Shown piece after piece: positions 51,399 to 59,320 of a stretch of 64,000 nucleotides of DNA. The translations under genes and the position numbers were made by a program. The stretch covers positions 116,194-180,193 of the forward strand of contig NZ_JBQCHS010000013.1 of NCBI RefSeq assembly GCF_051954455.1. The letters run 5' to 3'. Source of the stretch: Pseudolysinimonas sp051954455 (GTDB lineage Bacteria; Actinomycetota; Actinomycetes; Actinomycetales; Microbacteriaceae). Below the pieces are notes generated by a model that was given only the letters and a program-made list of their open reading frames with translations, made no database searches and was not told the origin of the DNA. The first letter of the stretch is position 1. Each line of letters opens with the position of its first letter.

Positions 51399-52570
51399 CG
51401 CGCGGCCCGCTCCGGCAGAGGGCTGTCGAGCGGCGCGTCGGGCACGAGTCGGAGCCCCGCGCGGCCCGGGCGCACCGCCGTGCCCTCGACGTCGGCGGGC
51501 GGGTTGACCGCGCGGGCGTGCTCCACCGCCTGCTCGTCGATCCGGATGCCGATCCCCGGCTCGTCGCCGAGCACGATCCCGCCGTCCTCGTAGCTCTGGT
51601 CGACGTGCAGTCCGATCGGCGACGCGAGATCCTGCACCTCGAACGCGAGGTGATTCGGTACCGCCGCGGCCGCGTGCGCGACGGGGTTGGCGTGGTAGGC
51701 GACGGGGCTGACGGGCAGGTCGCGGCCGTGCGCGACCGCCGCGACGCGGAGGAAGTGCGTGATGCCCCAGATGTTGCCGACCTGGACGATGTCGACGGCG
51801 TCGGCGTCGAGGAGCGGACGGTACTGCTCGAGACCGGTCAGGTTCTCCCCGGTCGCGACCGCGGCCTTGATGCCGCGCCGCACCGACGCCATGCCGGCCG
51901 CGTCCCAGCGGCGCACGGGCTCCTCGACCCAGGTCAGGTCGACGTGCTCCTCGAGGGCGGTCACGTACCGCACCGCCTGCGAACGATTCCACGACTCGTT
52001 GGCGTCGAACATGAGCGCCGGGCTGCTCGAGTTGCGCGCGAGCACGTCGCGGAGGGCGGCGAGCCGTCGGATGTCGGCATCCAGGTCGCGGCCGCCCTTC
52101 AGCTTCGCCGCGCCGAACCCGCGCTCGGCGAAGCGCTCGTAGAGCGCCACGAGCGAGTCGTCGTCGAGGACGATGTCGAGGCCGGAGGCGTAGCCGGGCA
52201 CGTAGCGGTCGCGCGCGCCGAGGGTCCGCCAGAGCGGCTCCCCCGCGGCCTTCGCCTTGAGGTCCCAGAGGGCCTGGTCGACGGCGCCGATCGTGCCGAA
52301 CGTGGCGCCGGCGTGCCCGGTCTTGAAGACGCGGTCGAGCATCCGGTCGTACAGCGCGGTGACGGCGCGGGGATCCTCGCCCTCGATCGCGCCGAAGACG
52401 CGCTCGATGTCGCCGTGCGCGCCCATGCCCACGCCCTCGAGACCCTCGTCGGTCTCCAGGATCAGCACGTGCACGTCGGTGCGCGGGTCCGGCATGACGC
52501 CGTTCGCGTCGCCGATGCGCCGACCCCAGTCGTGCTGGGTGACGATGCTGCGGTGGCCGGTGATCTTCAC
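51395..52570 (-). CDS. Enolase-superfamily sugar-acid dehydratase (mandelate racemase group)
   Basis: 391 residues. The KxK motif is Lys156-x-Lys158 in GAAKLKGG. Metal ligands are Asp189 (MFDANES), Glu216 (WVEEP) and Glu242 (TGEN), and the general acid/base His293 lies in AYHANP. This His places it in the mandelate-racemase subgroup, which dehydrates aldonic acids to 2-keto-3-deoxy acids. The context (mutarotase, lactonase, aldose dehydrogenase) suggests L-fuconate or L-galactonate. The GTG at 52570 is preceded by AAGGAG at good spacing, 25 bases after the permease. Confidence 0.87.
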   Translation of the reverse strand: MKITGHRSIVTQHDWGRRIGDANGVMPDPRTDVHVLILETDEGLEGVGMGAHGDIERVFGAIEGEDPRAVTALYDRMLDRVFKTGHAGATFGTIGAVDQALWDLKAKAAGEPLWRTLGARDRYVPGYASGLDIVLDDDSLVALYERFAERGFGAAKLKGGRDLDADIRRLAALRDVLARNSSSPALMFDANESWNRSQAVRYVTALEEHVDLTWVEEPVRRWDAAGMASVRRGIKAAVATGENLTGLEQYRPLLDADAVDIVQVGNIWGITHFLRVAAVAHGRDLPVSPVAYHANPVAHAAAAVPNHLAFEVQDLASPIGLHVDQSYEDGGIVLGDEPGIGIRIDEQAVEHARAVNPPADVEGTAVRPGRAGLRLVPDAPLDSPLPERAAR

Positions 52571-52595
52571 GGGTGCTCCTTCATGACCGGGGGGT

Positions 52596-53507
52596 TCATT
52601 CCTTCGTTCCGCCCGCGGTCATGCCGGCGACCAGGAAGCGCTGCGAGAAGAGGAAGACGATGAGCACCGGCAGCACGGAGACGATGGTGGCCAGGGCGAG
52701 CGTCGGCAGCTGCACCGACTGGGCGCCGGCCGAGCTGGGGTTGAACGCGGGCGTCGACGCGAGCAGCGAGGTGAGCCCGACCTGCACGGGGTAGCCGTCG
52801 CTCGAGGGCAGCATCACGAACGGCAGGAAGAAGTTGTTCCAGTTCTGCACGAAGCTGAAGAACGCCACCAGCGCGACGATCGGCGCGGCGAGCGGGAGCG
52901 CGATCCGCGTGAACACCTGGAGCTCGGACGCCCCGTCGATCCGCGCCGCGGCGAGCAGGTCGCGCGGCACGCTCGTCGAGAAGTAGATGTAGGTCAGGTA
53001 GACGCCGAACGGGAAGAACGACATCGGCAGGATGACCGAGAGCGGATTGCCGATGAGCCCCACGGCGTTCAGCTCGAGGAAGATCGGCAGCACGAGCGCG
53101 GTGTTCGGGATCAGCATGACGACGAGCGTGATCACGAGGAGCGTCTGCCGCAGCCGGAACTCGGTGAGGGCCAGCGCGTAGCCGGCGGGGATGCTGACCA
53201 CGAGCGTGATGACCAGCGCGCCGACCGTGTAGATCGCGGAGTTGCCGACCCACAGCCCGATGGCGCCGTCCTGGAACCCGAACAGCTCGTTCCAGTTGCG
53301 GGCGAACTCGTCGAAGCTCCCCGGGAGGAACGGGTTGTCGACGATGAGGCCGTGCGCCGACTTCGTCACGGCGAACAGCAGCCAGAGCATCGGGATGACG
53401 AAGAACAGCACGAAGATCGCCACCACGACCGCGACGATCGTGCGGCCGCTCCAGCCGCTGAGGCCCGGGGTGCGGCGTGCGGGGAGGCGGGAATCCAGCG
53501 TCGTCAT
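52596..53507 (-). CDS. Carbohydrate ABC transporter permease (MalG-like)
   Basis: 303 residues with about six membrane helices. The coupling loop is AAARIDGASELQVFTRIALP and the C-terminus FLVAGMTAGGTKE. It lies three bases after the partner permease. It belongs to the third ATPase-less CUT1 importer of the window. Confidence 0.9.
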   Translation of the reverse strand: MTTLDSRLPARRTPGLSGWSGRTIVAVVVAIFVLFFVIPMLWLLFAVTKSAHGLIVDNPFLPGSFDEFARNWNELFGFQDGAIGLWVGNSAIYTVGALVITLVVSIPAGYALALTEFRLRQTLLVITLVVMLIPNTALVLPIFLELNAVGLIGNPLSVILPMSFFPFGVYLTYIYFSTSVPRDLLAAARIDGASELQVFTRIALPLAAPIVALVAFFSFVQNWNNFFLPFVMLPSSDGYPVQVGLTSLLASTPAFNPSSAGAQSVQLPTLALATIVSVLPVLIVFLFSQRFLVAGMTAGGTKE

Positions 53508-53510
53508 GAC

Positions 53511-54449
53511 TCAGTCCCTTTCGAAGAGGCCACCGCGGGTCACGAAGACCGCGGAGAGCGCGAGCGCGATGACGAGCAGGAGCAGCGAGATGGCGGCCGA
53601 GCCGTTGAAGTCGTTCTGCTGGAACGCGTACTGGTAGGCGAGCTGGTTCAGCGAGTAGTCGTTGGGCACCACCGCGTTGCTGGCCTGCGAGAGCAGCTGC
53701 GGCTCGACGAAAAGCTGACTGCCGGCGGCGAGCGACATGATGCCCATGTACGAGATCCACTTGCGCAGCAGCGGCAGCTGAATGCGCAGCGCGATCTGCA
53801 CCGCCCCCGCGCCGTCGAGGCGGGCGGCTTCGATGATGTCGTCGCTGACGTTGTTGAGGGCGCCGTACATGATGACGATCCACCCGCCCGCGCCGGTCCA
53901 GAACGCGATGATCGCGAAGATGACGGGCAGGTTCGCCGGAACGATCACCTGGACGAAGCTCCCGAACCCGAAGAGGTGCAGAAGACCCGCGACCGGGCTG
54001 GCGGTCGGGTCGAGCACGAACAGCCACAGCAGGACGCTCGACGCCCCGGCGAGGGCCCCCGGCAGGTAGAACACGAACCGGAGGGTGCGGCTCAGCCACC
54101 GCACGCGGATCGCGTGCACGACGAGAGCGAGGAGCGTCACCAGGACGATGAGCGCGACCAGCCAGATGACGAGGTACAGCGCGACGTGCACGACCGCCGG
54201 CACGAAGCGGAAGTCGGCGATCACCTTCGCGTAGTTGGCGAGCCCCGCGAAGCCGCCGTCGCCGGTGGTGAGCGACAGGTAGAGCGCGTACATCGCGGGG
54301 AGGATGCCGAAGACGATCACCAGCACCGCGTACGGGCTCACGAACAGGTAGCTCATCCCGCTCGTGGCGCCATCGTGCCGCCGGGGCGGCCGCCGGCGGG
54401 GGGTCACCGCGCCGACGGCCGCCTGCGGGGCGTCAGCCGTCGTCGTCAC
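53511..54449 (-). CDS. Carbohydrate ABC transporter permease (MalF-like)
   Basis: 312 residues. A Pro/Arg-rich cytoplasmic N-terminus is followed by about six membrane helices and the coupling loop EAARLDGAGAVQIALRIQLP. The GTG at 54449 overlaps the TGA of the binding-protein gene (GTGA), implying coupling. It pairs with the next permease. Confidence 0.9.
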   Translation of the reverse strand: MTTTADAPQAAVGAVTPRRRPPRRHDGATSGMSYLFVSPYAVLVIVFGILPAMYALYLSLTTGDGGFAGLANYAKVIADFRFVPAVVHVALYLVIWLVALIVLVTLLALVVHAIRVRWLSRTLRFVFYLPGALAGASSVLLWLFVLDPTASPVAGLLHLFGFGSFVQVIVPANLPVIFAIIAFWTGAGGWIVIMYGALNNVSDDIIEAARLDGAGAVQIALRIQLPLLRKWISYMGIMSLAAGSQLFVEPQLLSQASNAVVPNDYSLNQLAYQYAFQQNDFNGSAAISLLLLVIALALSAVFVTRGGLFERD

Positions 54450-55813
54450 TTGACGGTGTAGCCGTTCACCTGCGCCTGGTTCTTGATGGCGGTCTCCCAC
54501 GTCGGGAGCAGGCTCACCAGGCTCTGACCGCTGGCGATCGCGGGCGTGATCGTCTTGGCCCAGATCGCCTCCTGGCTGAAGCTGCCGGCACCCCAGCCCG
54601 ACCAGATCTGCGATCCGGCGGTGGTGATCGGCGCCAGCGAGGTGCCGTAGTAGCCGGTCCCCTCCTGCTTCGAGATCCAGGCGTCTCCAGCCTTGGCGAA
54701 GGCCGGGTAGCCGGGCGCGATGTCGGCCTGGTAGGCGTCGTCGGTGGTCACCCACTCGGCGAACTTCTCGGCGTTCTTCAGGTTCTTCGAGTGGCTGCTG
54801 ATGAACCAGGTGCCGCCGCCGACGTCGCCGGTGGTGGCGTCCTCACCCTTCCAGCTGAGCGGCGGCGCGACGCCGAGCTCGCCCTTGGGGAGGTTGAGCG
54901 ACTGCGGGTTGTTGAAGATCGCGCCCGCGTACCAGGCCGGCCCGGGCATCATCAGCACCTTGCCGGTGTCGTTCTTGACGAACTCCGGCGTGAACACGCT
55001 GATGTTCGGCGTCGTGCCGTTCTTGATCGTGGTGTCGAGCAGCGACGCCATGCGCTTGCACTCGCTGCTGGTCGTGTTCACGGTCACCGACTTCGGGCCG
55101 GTGATGCCGTTGGCCTGGCACTTGCTGCTCCAGAAGTAGATCTCCGAGGCGAAGGTGTCGCCGACGGCGCCGGTGATGTACCCGGGGTGCTCGGTCGCGA
55201 CCTTCTCGCTGATCGCCTGGTACTGCTCCCAGGTGGTCGGCACGTCGTAGCCGAACTGCTGCATGAGGGTCTTGTTGTACCAGAGCACGACCGGGGCGAG
55301 GTCGTTGCGGAGGCAGTAGACCTTGCCGTTCACGGTGCAGGGGTCGAGCGCGCCCTTGGTGAAGCCGTCCAGCGTGGACTTCGACACGAGGCCGCCGTCG
55401 AGCTGCGCCGCGAAGGCCTGCTTGCCGTTCGTCTTCTGGCTCGCCCACGACGCGTCGTTGTTCTGGCTGGAGAACACGACGTCGGGCCAGCCCGAGCCGG
55501 CGCGGTCGAAGAGCTGCATCTTGGTCTTGAACGAGTTCGAGCCGTTGGCGGAGCCGTCGTAGGTGACGGCCTTCACCTTGATGCTCGGGTTGGCCTTCTC
55601 GAACGCCGTGACCGCCGCGGAGCGATCGGCGTCGACCCAGACGGTGATGGTGGAGGAGGTGTCCTGCTGCGCCTCGGGGAAGCCGTACTTCCCGTTCGAA
55701 GCGCCGCCGTTGCTGCTGCAGCCCGCCAGGGCGAGGAGCGTGGTGATCGCTCCCGCTCCGGCGATCACGCCCGCCCAGCGGCGGCCGTGACCTGCTCGTG
55801 TGATTCGGAACAT
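54446..55813 (-). CDS. Sugar ABC transporter substrate-binding lipoprotein (CUT1)
   Basis: 455 residues. The signal peptide ends in the lipobox LALAGC (Cys near 32) and a Ser/Gly/Asn linker. Family-1 features follow: STITVWVDADRSAAVTAFEK, YDVPTTWEQYQ, and several Cys (CTVNGKVYC, SKCQANG, SSEC) that may form disulfides in the exported protein. It heads the module 4 minus-strand operon, preceded by AAAGGA and a clear promoter. The ligand is probably an L-fucose- or L-galactose-type sugar judging from the downstream enzymes (inference). Confidence 0.9.
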   Translation of the reverse strand: MFRITRAGHGRRWAGVIAGAGAITTLLALAGCSSNGGASNGKYGFPEAQQDTSSTITVWVDADRSAAVTAFEKANPSIKVKAVTYDGSANGSNSFKTKMQLFDRAGSGWPDVVFSSQNNDASWASQKTNGKQAFAAQLDGGLVSKSTLDGFTKGALDPCTVNGKVYCLRNDLAPVVLWYNKTLMQQFGYDVPTTWEQYQAISEKVATEHPGYITGAVGDTFASEIYFWSSKCQANGITGPKSVTVNTTSSECKRMASLLDTTIKNGTTPNISVFTPEFVKNDTGKVLMMPGPAWYAGAIFNNPQSLNLPKGELGVAPPLSWKGEDATTGDVGGGTWFISSHSKNLKNAEKFAEWVTTDDAYQADIAPGYPAFAKAGDAWISKQEGTGYYGTSLAPITTAGSQIWSGWGAGSFSQEAIWAKTITPAIASGQSLVSLLPTWETAIKNQAQVNGYTVK

Positions 55814-55864
55814 GTGGGGTCCTTTGGAGTGTCGACTTCATTGACGACGGGTGCGTCGGTGGCG

Positions 55865-55894
55865 ACTATAAGGGCATACGTATCATGTTTGCAA
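55865..55894 (-). promoter_or_regulatory. Divergent promoter with palindromic GntR-type operator
   Basis: For the minus operon, -35 TTGCAA (55894-55889), an 18-base spacer and -10 TATAGT (55870-55865) are evident. The spacer holds CATACGTATCATG (55875-55887), centred on the palindrome ATACGTAT. A regulator bound there would block the minus promoter and, 45-55 bases upstream of the plus-strand Zn-dehydrogenase ATG, probably the divergent one too. The FCD-type GntR at 48519 is the only module 4 regulator. Confidence 0.65.
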
Positions 55895-55930
55895 TGCCCC
55901 GCTCCGTGGGCGCGAGAGAGAGGACACCCG

Positions 55931-56956
55931 ATGAAGGGTGCGGCTTATGTCGGTGACGGACGCGTCGAGGAGGTCGCGGTCGACGCTCCGGCGCCGGGAC
56001 CGGGCGAATTGCAGATCGCCGTCGCGTACTGCGGGCTCTGCGGGACGGACCTGCACATCGTGCACGGCGGGATGGATGCGCGGGTGACGACGCCCCTGGT
56101 GTTCGGGCACGAGATGTCGGGCACGGTCGCCGCGGTCGGCGACGGGGTGAGCGGCTGGAGCGTCGGCGACGCGCTGACCGTGATGCCGCTGGTGTGGGAC
56201 GGCACCTGCGCGGCATGCCTGGACGGGAACCAGCACATCTGCCAGAACCTGGAGTTCGTCGGCATCGACTCCCCCGGCGCCCTCCAGCAGCGGTGGAACG
56301 TGCCCGCCTCGATCGCGGTGCCGCTGCCGGACGGTCTCGACCTCCGCACCGCGGCGCTCGTCGAGCCGGTGGCGGTCGCGGTGCACGACGTCCGCCGCTC
56401 GGAGCTGCAGACCGGCGATCGGGTCGTGGTGCTCGGCGGCGGTCCGATCGGGGTGCTCATCGGCACCGTCGCCCGCCACGCGGGCGCCCGGGTGCTGATC
56501 GCGGAGGTCGACGCGAACCGCCGGGAGCGGATCGCGGACCTCGGGTTCGAGGTCGTCGACCCGTCGGCGACGGACGTGGTCGGGTTCGTGACCGAGTGGA
56601 CCGGGGGTGTCGGCGCCGATGTGGTGTTCGAGGTGTCCGGGTCGGCGGCCGCCGTCAAGACGCTCACCGCGCTGCCCAAGGTGCGCGGCACGATCGTCGT
56701 CGTCGCCATCCACGGGGCCCCGCGCGAGATCGACCTGCAGCGCGTCTTCTGGCGCGAGCTGCGCCTGCTCGGCGCACGCGTCTACCGCCGCTCCGACGTC
56801 GAGCGGGCGGCGGAGCTGCTCGCCGCCGGGGTGATCCCCGTCGACGCGATCGTCACCGGCGTCGTCCCGCTCGCCCAGACACAGGCCGCGATCGAGGACC
56901 TCACCGCCGGTCGCGCGATGAAGCTCCTCGTCGACGTCGCGGGAGCCGGCGCATGA
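55931..56956 (+). CDS. Zinc-dependent alcohol dehydrogenase (MDR family sugar/sugar-acid dehydrogenase)
   Basis: 341 residues. The catalytic zinc site is CGLCGTD (Cys37) with GHE (His60-Glu61), and the nucleotide-binding motif is VLGGGPIGV. The structural-zinc lobe is odd: only three of the four usual Cys are present (Cys93, Cys96, Cys104), and the first is replaced by Asp90 in WDGTCAACLDGNQHIC. Asp can ligate zinc, or the site may be weak. Relatives include L-threonine-, L-iditol- and L-galactonate-type dehydrogenases. It starts the plus-strand operon of module 4, so oxidation of a sugar acid is likely (inference). Confidence 0.87.
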   Translation: MKGAAYVGDGRVEEVAVDAPAPGPGELQIAVAYCGLCGTDLHIVHGGMDARVTTPLVFGHEMSGTVAAVGDGVSGWSVGDALTVMPLVWDGTCAACLDGNQHICQNLEFVGIDSPGALQQRWNVPASIAVPLPDGLDLRTAALVEPVAVAVHDVRRSELQTGDRVVVLGGGPIGVLIGTVARHAGARVLIAEVDANRRERIADLGFEVVDPSATDVVGFVTEWTGGVGADVVFEVSGSAAAVKTLTALPKVRGTIVVVAIHGAPREIDLQRVFWRELRLLGARVYRRSDVERAAELLAAGVIPVDAIVTGVVPLAQTQAAIEDLTAGRAMKLLVDVAGAGA

Positions 56957-57705
56957 GCCTGTTCGACCTGACCGGGCGGACCGCCGTCGTCACCGGAGCC
57001 CGCCGCGGCATCGGTCGCGCGATCGCCGAGGCCCTCGCCCAGGCGGGCGCCGACATCGTCGCGGTCAGCTCGCAGCAGCGCGGCGACGACGAGCTGGGCG
57101 CCGGCATCCGCGCGCTCGGGCGCGGCTTCGAGGCGCGCGCCGTCGACTTCGCCGATCGGGAGGCGGTGGTCGCGTTCGGCGAGGAGATCGCGGAGCGCGC
57201 GCCCGACATCCTCGTCAACAACGCCGGCACCATCGAACGCGCTCCCGCCGCCGAGCACCCGCTGGAATGGTGGGACCGCGTGCTCGAGGTCGACCTGTCC
57301 AGCCAGTTCGCCCTCACCCAGCTGCTGGCCCGCCCGATGCTCGCCCGCGGCTCCGGCAAGGTGATCTTCACCGCGAGCATGCTGAGCTTCCAGGGCGGGA
57401 TCAACGTCCCCGGCTACGCGGCCGCGAAGTCCGGGATCGCGGGCCTCACCCGCGCCCTCGGCAACGAGTGGGCCGCGCACGGCGTCTCGGTCAACGCGAT
57501 CGCGCCCGGCTACATCGCGACCGACAACACCGCCGCGCTGCAGGCCGACCCCGACCGGTCCGCCGCGATCCTCGCCCGGATCCCCGCCGGGCGCTGGGGC
57601 CGGCCCGACGACCTCGCCGGCGTCGCCGTGTTCCTCGCCTCCTCGGCGTCGGACTACGTCTCCGGCGCCGTGATCCCCGTCGACGGCGGATGGCTCGCCC
57701 GATGA
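56953..57705 (+). CDS. SDR family dehydrogenase (KduD/keto-deoxy-sugar-acid type)
   Basis: 250 residues, classical SDR. The coenzyme motif is TGARRGIG, the structural NNAG is in LVNNAGTIER, and the catalytic residues are Ser in FTASMLSFQGG and Tyr-x-x-x-Lys in GYAAAKSG. The closest recognisable group is 2-dehydro-3-deoxy-gluconate 5-dehydrogenase (KduD) and 2-keto-3-deoxy-L-fuconate dehydrogenase, which cannot be separated by eye. The ATG overlaps the Zn-dehydrogenase stop (ATGA). It ends PVDGGWLAR, the usual SDR C-terminus. Confidence 0.87.
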   Translation: MSLFDLTGRTAVVTGARRGIGRAIAEALAQAGADIVAVSSQQRGDDELGAGIRALGRGFEARAVDFADREAVVAFGEEIAERAPDILVNNAGTIERAPAAEHPLEWWDRVLEVDLSSQFALTQLLARPMLARGSGKVIFTASMLSFQGGINVPGYAAAKSGIAGLTRALGNEWAAHGVSVNAIAPGYIATDNTAALQADPDRSAAILARIPAGRWGRPDDLAGVAVFLASSASDYVSGAVIPVDGGWLAR

Positions 57706-58319
57706 ACCTCACGACGCAGCTCGGGGAGATCGGCGTGCTGCCGGTCGTCGTCCTCGACGACGCCGCCGACGCGCCCGACCTCGCCCGCGCGCTCCGCGAC
57801 GGCGGCGTCGACTGCGCCGAGATCACCCTCCGCACGTCCGCGGGGCTCGTCGCGATCGAGGCGGTCGCCGGCGCGGGTCTCCTCGTCGGTGCCGGCACGG
57901 TCCTCGACGCGGCCCAGGTGCGTTCCACCGTCGACGCGGGCGCGCGCTTCGTCGTGAGCCCCGGCTGGAGCGCGGAGGTCGTCGCCGCCTGCCGGAAGCA
58001 CGGCGTCCTCCCGGTCCCCGGCGTCGCGACCGCGACCGAGGTCATGACCGCCACCGCGGCCGGGCTCCGCACCCTCAAGCTCTTCCCCGCCGCGCAGCTC
58101 GGCGGCCCCGCCGCGATCGCGGCGCTCCACGGGCCGTTCCCCGACATCCGGTTCGTCCCCAGCGGCGGCATCGGCCTCGACGAGGCCCCCGCCTACGCGA
58201 TCGAGCCCGTGCTCTGCGTCAGCACGAGCTGGATCGCGCCGCGCGACCTCATCCGCGAACACCGGTTCGCCGAGATCGCCGAGCGCGCCGCCACGTTCCG
58301 CGCGGCGGTCGGCCGGTGA
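57702..58319 (+). CDS. eda: 2-dehydro-3-deoxy-phosphogluconate aldolase family (KDPG/KHG aldolase)
   Basis: 205 residues, the normal length. Glu40 in CAEITLRT and the Schiff-base Lys126 in TLKLFPA are in place, with GAGTVLD and VPSGGIG around the phosphate/carboxylate site. The class I aldolase splits 2-keto-3-deoxy-6-phosphogluconate, or a related keto-deoxy acid, to pyruvate and an aldehyde. The ATG overlaps the SDR stop (ATGA). A sugar kinase follows directly, as in Entner-Doudoroff-type operons. Confidence 0.9.
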   Translation: MNLTTQLGEIGVLPVVVLDDAADAPDLARALRDGGVDCAEITLRTSAGLVAIEAVAGAGLLVGAGTVLDAAQVRSTVDAGARFVVSPGWSAEVVAACRKHGVLPVPGVATATEVMTATAAGLRTLKLFPAAQLGGPAAIAALHGPFPDIRFVPSGGIGLDEAPAYAIEPVLCVSTSWIAPRDLIREHRFAEIAERAATFRAAVGR

Positions 58320-59257
58320 TCGACCACCTCGTCACCTTCGGCGAGGCCCTCGGCGTCGTCCGCGGTCGGGAGCTCTCGCGCGCCTCCACCGCCGAGCTCG
58401 GCACGGGCGGTGCCGAGGCCAACGTCGCCATGGCGGCCGCCCGCAGCGGCACCCCCGCGACCTGGCTGGGCCGGGTCGGCGACGACGCGTTCGGCCGCCG
58501 CGTCGTGCGCGAACTACGCGCCGAGGGCGTCACGGTGATCGCCCGGATCGACCCGCTCGCGCCCACCGGACTGCTGATCAAGGAGCTCCATCCCGGCGCC
58601 CGCACGAGCGTCTCGTACTACCGCCGTGGCAGCGCGGGCAGCCGCCTCGACCTCGACGACGTCGCGGCCCTCCCCCTCACGCCCACGACGCTCCTGCACG
58701 TGACCGGCATCACCCCCGCCCTCTCCCCGGAGGCGCGGGAGGCGACCCTCACGGCCGTCGACCGCGCCCGCGCGCTCGGGGCGACCGTGTCGTTCGACGT
58801 CAACCACCGCTCGCGCCTCTGGTCGGCGGAGGAGGCGTCGCCGGTGCACCGCGACCTCGCCGAGCGCGCCGACATCCTCATCACCGGGCTCGACGAGGTC
58901 GGGCTGCTCCTCCCCCGCTGGTCGGGCGGCTCGGCGGCCGACGCGGTCGACGCGCTCGGCGCGGCCGGGCACCATCACGTGATCGTGACGGCGGGCGGCG
59001 CGGGCGTGGCCGCGGCGGAGGACGGCGAGCGCGAGAGCGCCGAGGCCGTGCCCGTGGAGGTCGTCGACACGGTCGGCGCCGGCGACGCGTTCGTCGGCGG
59101 CTACCTGGCCGGCCTCCTCCGCGGGGATCCCCTCGCCGAGCGCCTGCGACGCGGTGCCGTCCTGGGCGCCGCCGCCTGCCGGCATCCGGGCGACTGGGAG
59201 GGCGCTACCGACCTCGCCGGCGTGGGCGACGCGGACGGCGATCCCGTCATCCGCTGA
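58316..59257 (+). CDS. kdgK: PfkB family sugar kinase (2-keto-3-deoxygluconate kinase-like)
   Basis: 313 residues. The N-terminal substrate motif is GTGGAEANVAMAAARSG, and the C-terminal PfkB signature with catalytic Asp is DTVGAGDAFVGGYLAG. The KdgK-like ordering (FGEALGVVRG start, SYYRRGSAGS) suggests 2-keto-3-deoxygluconate as substrate. The GTG overlaps the aldolase stop (GTGA), and it is the last gene of the operon, before a bidirectional terminator. A kinase needs a free C6 hydroxyl, so the substrate is probably not a 6-deoxy acid. Confidence 0.87.
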   Translation: MIDHLVTFGEALGVVRGRELSRASTAELGTGGAEANVAMAAARSGTPATWLGRVGDDAFGRRVVRELRAEGVTVIARIDPLAPTGLLIKELHPGARTSVSYYRRGSAGSRLDLDDVAALPLTPTTLLHVTGITPALSPEAREATLTAVDRARALGATVSFDVNHRSRLWSAEEASPVHRDLAERADILITGLDEVGLLLPRWSGGSAADAVDALGAAGHHHVIVTAGGAGVAAAEDGERESAEAVPVEVVDTVGAGDAFVGGYLAGLLRGDPLAERLRRGAVLGAAACRHPGDWEGATDLAGVGDADGDPVIR

Positions 59258-59275
59258 ACGGCCCCGACAGGAGAA

Positions 59276-59307
59276 CGGGGCGGCCGCGCGTCGACGCGAC
59301 CACCCCG
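59276..59307. terminator. Bidirectional terminator hairpin between convergent genes
   Basis: CGGGGCGG (59276-59283) pairs with CCACCCCG (59300-59307, one mismatch) around an inner CGCG-TCGA-CGCG stem. It sits between the kinase and the convergent beta-helix gene and could end both transcripts. Confidence 0.6.
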
Positions 59308-59320
59308 CTGCCCCGCGTCC

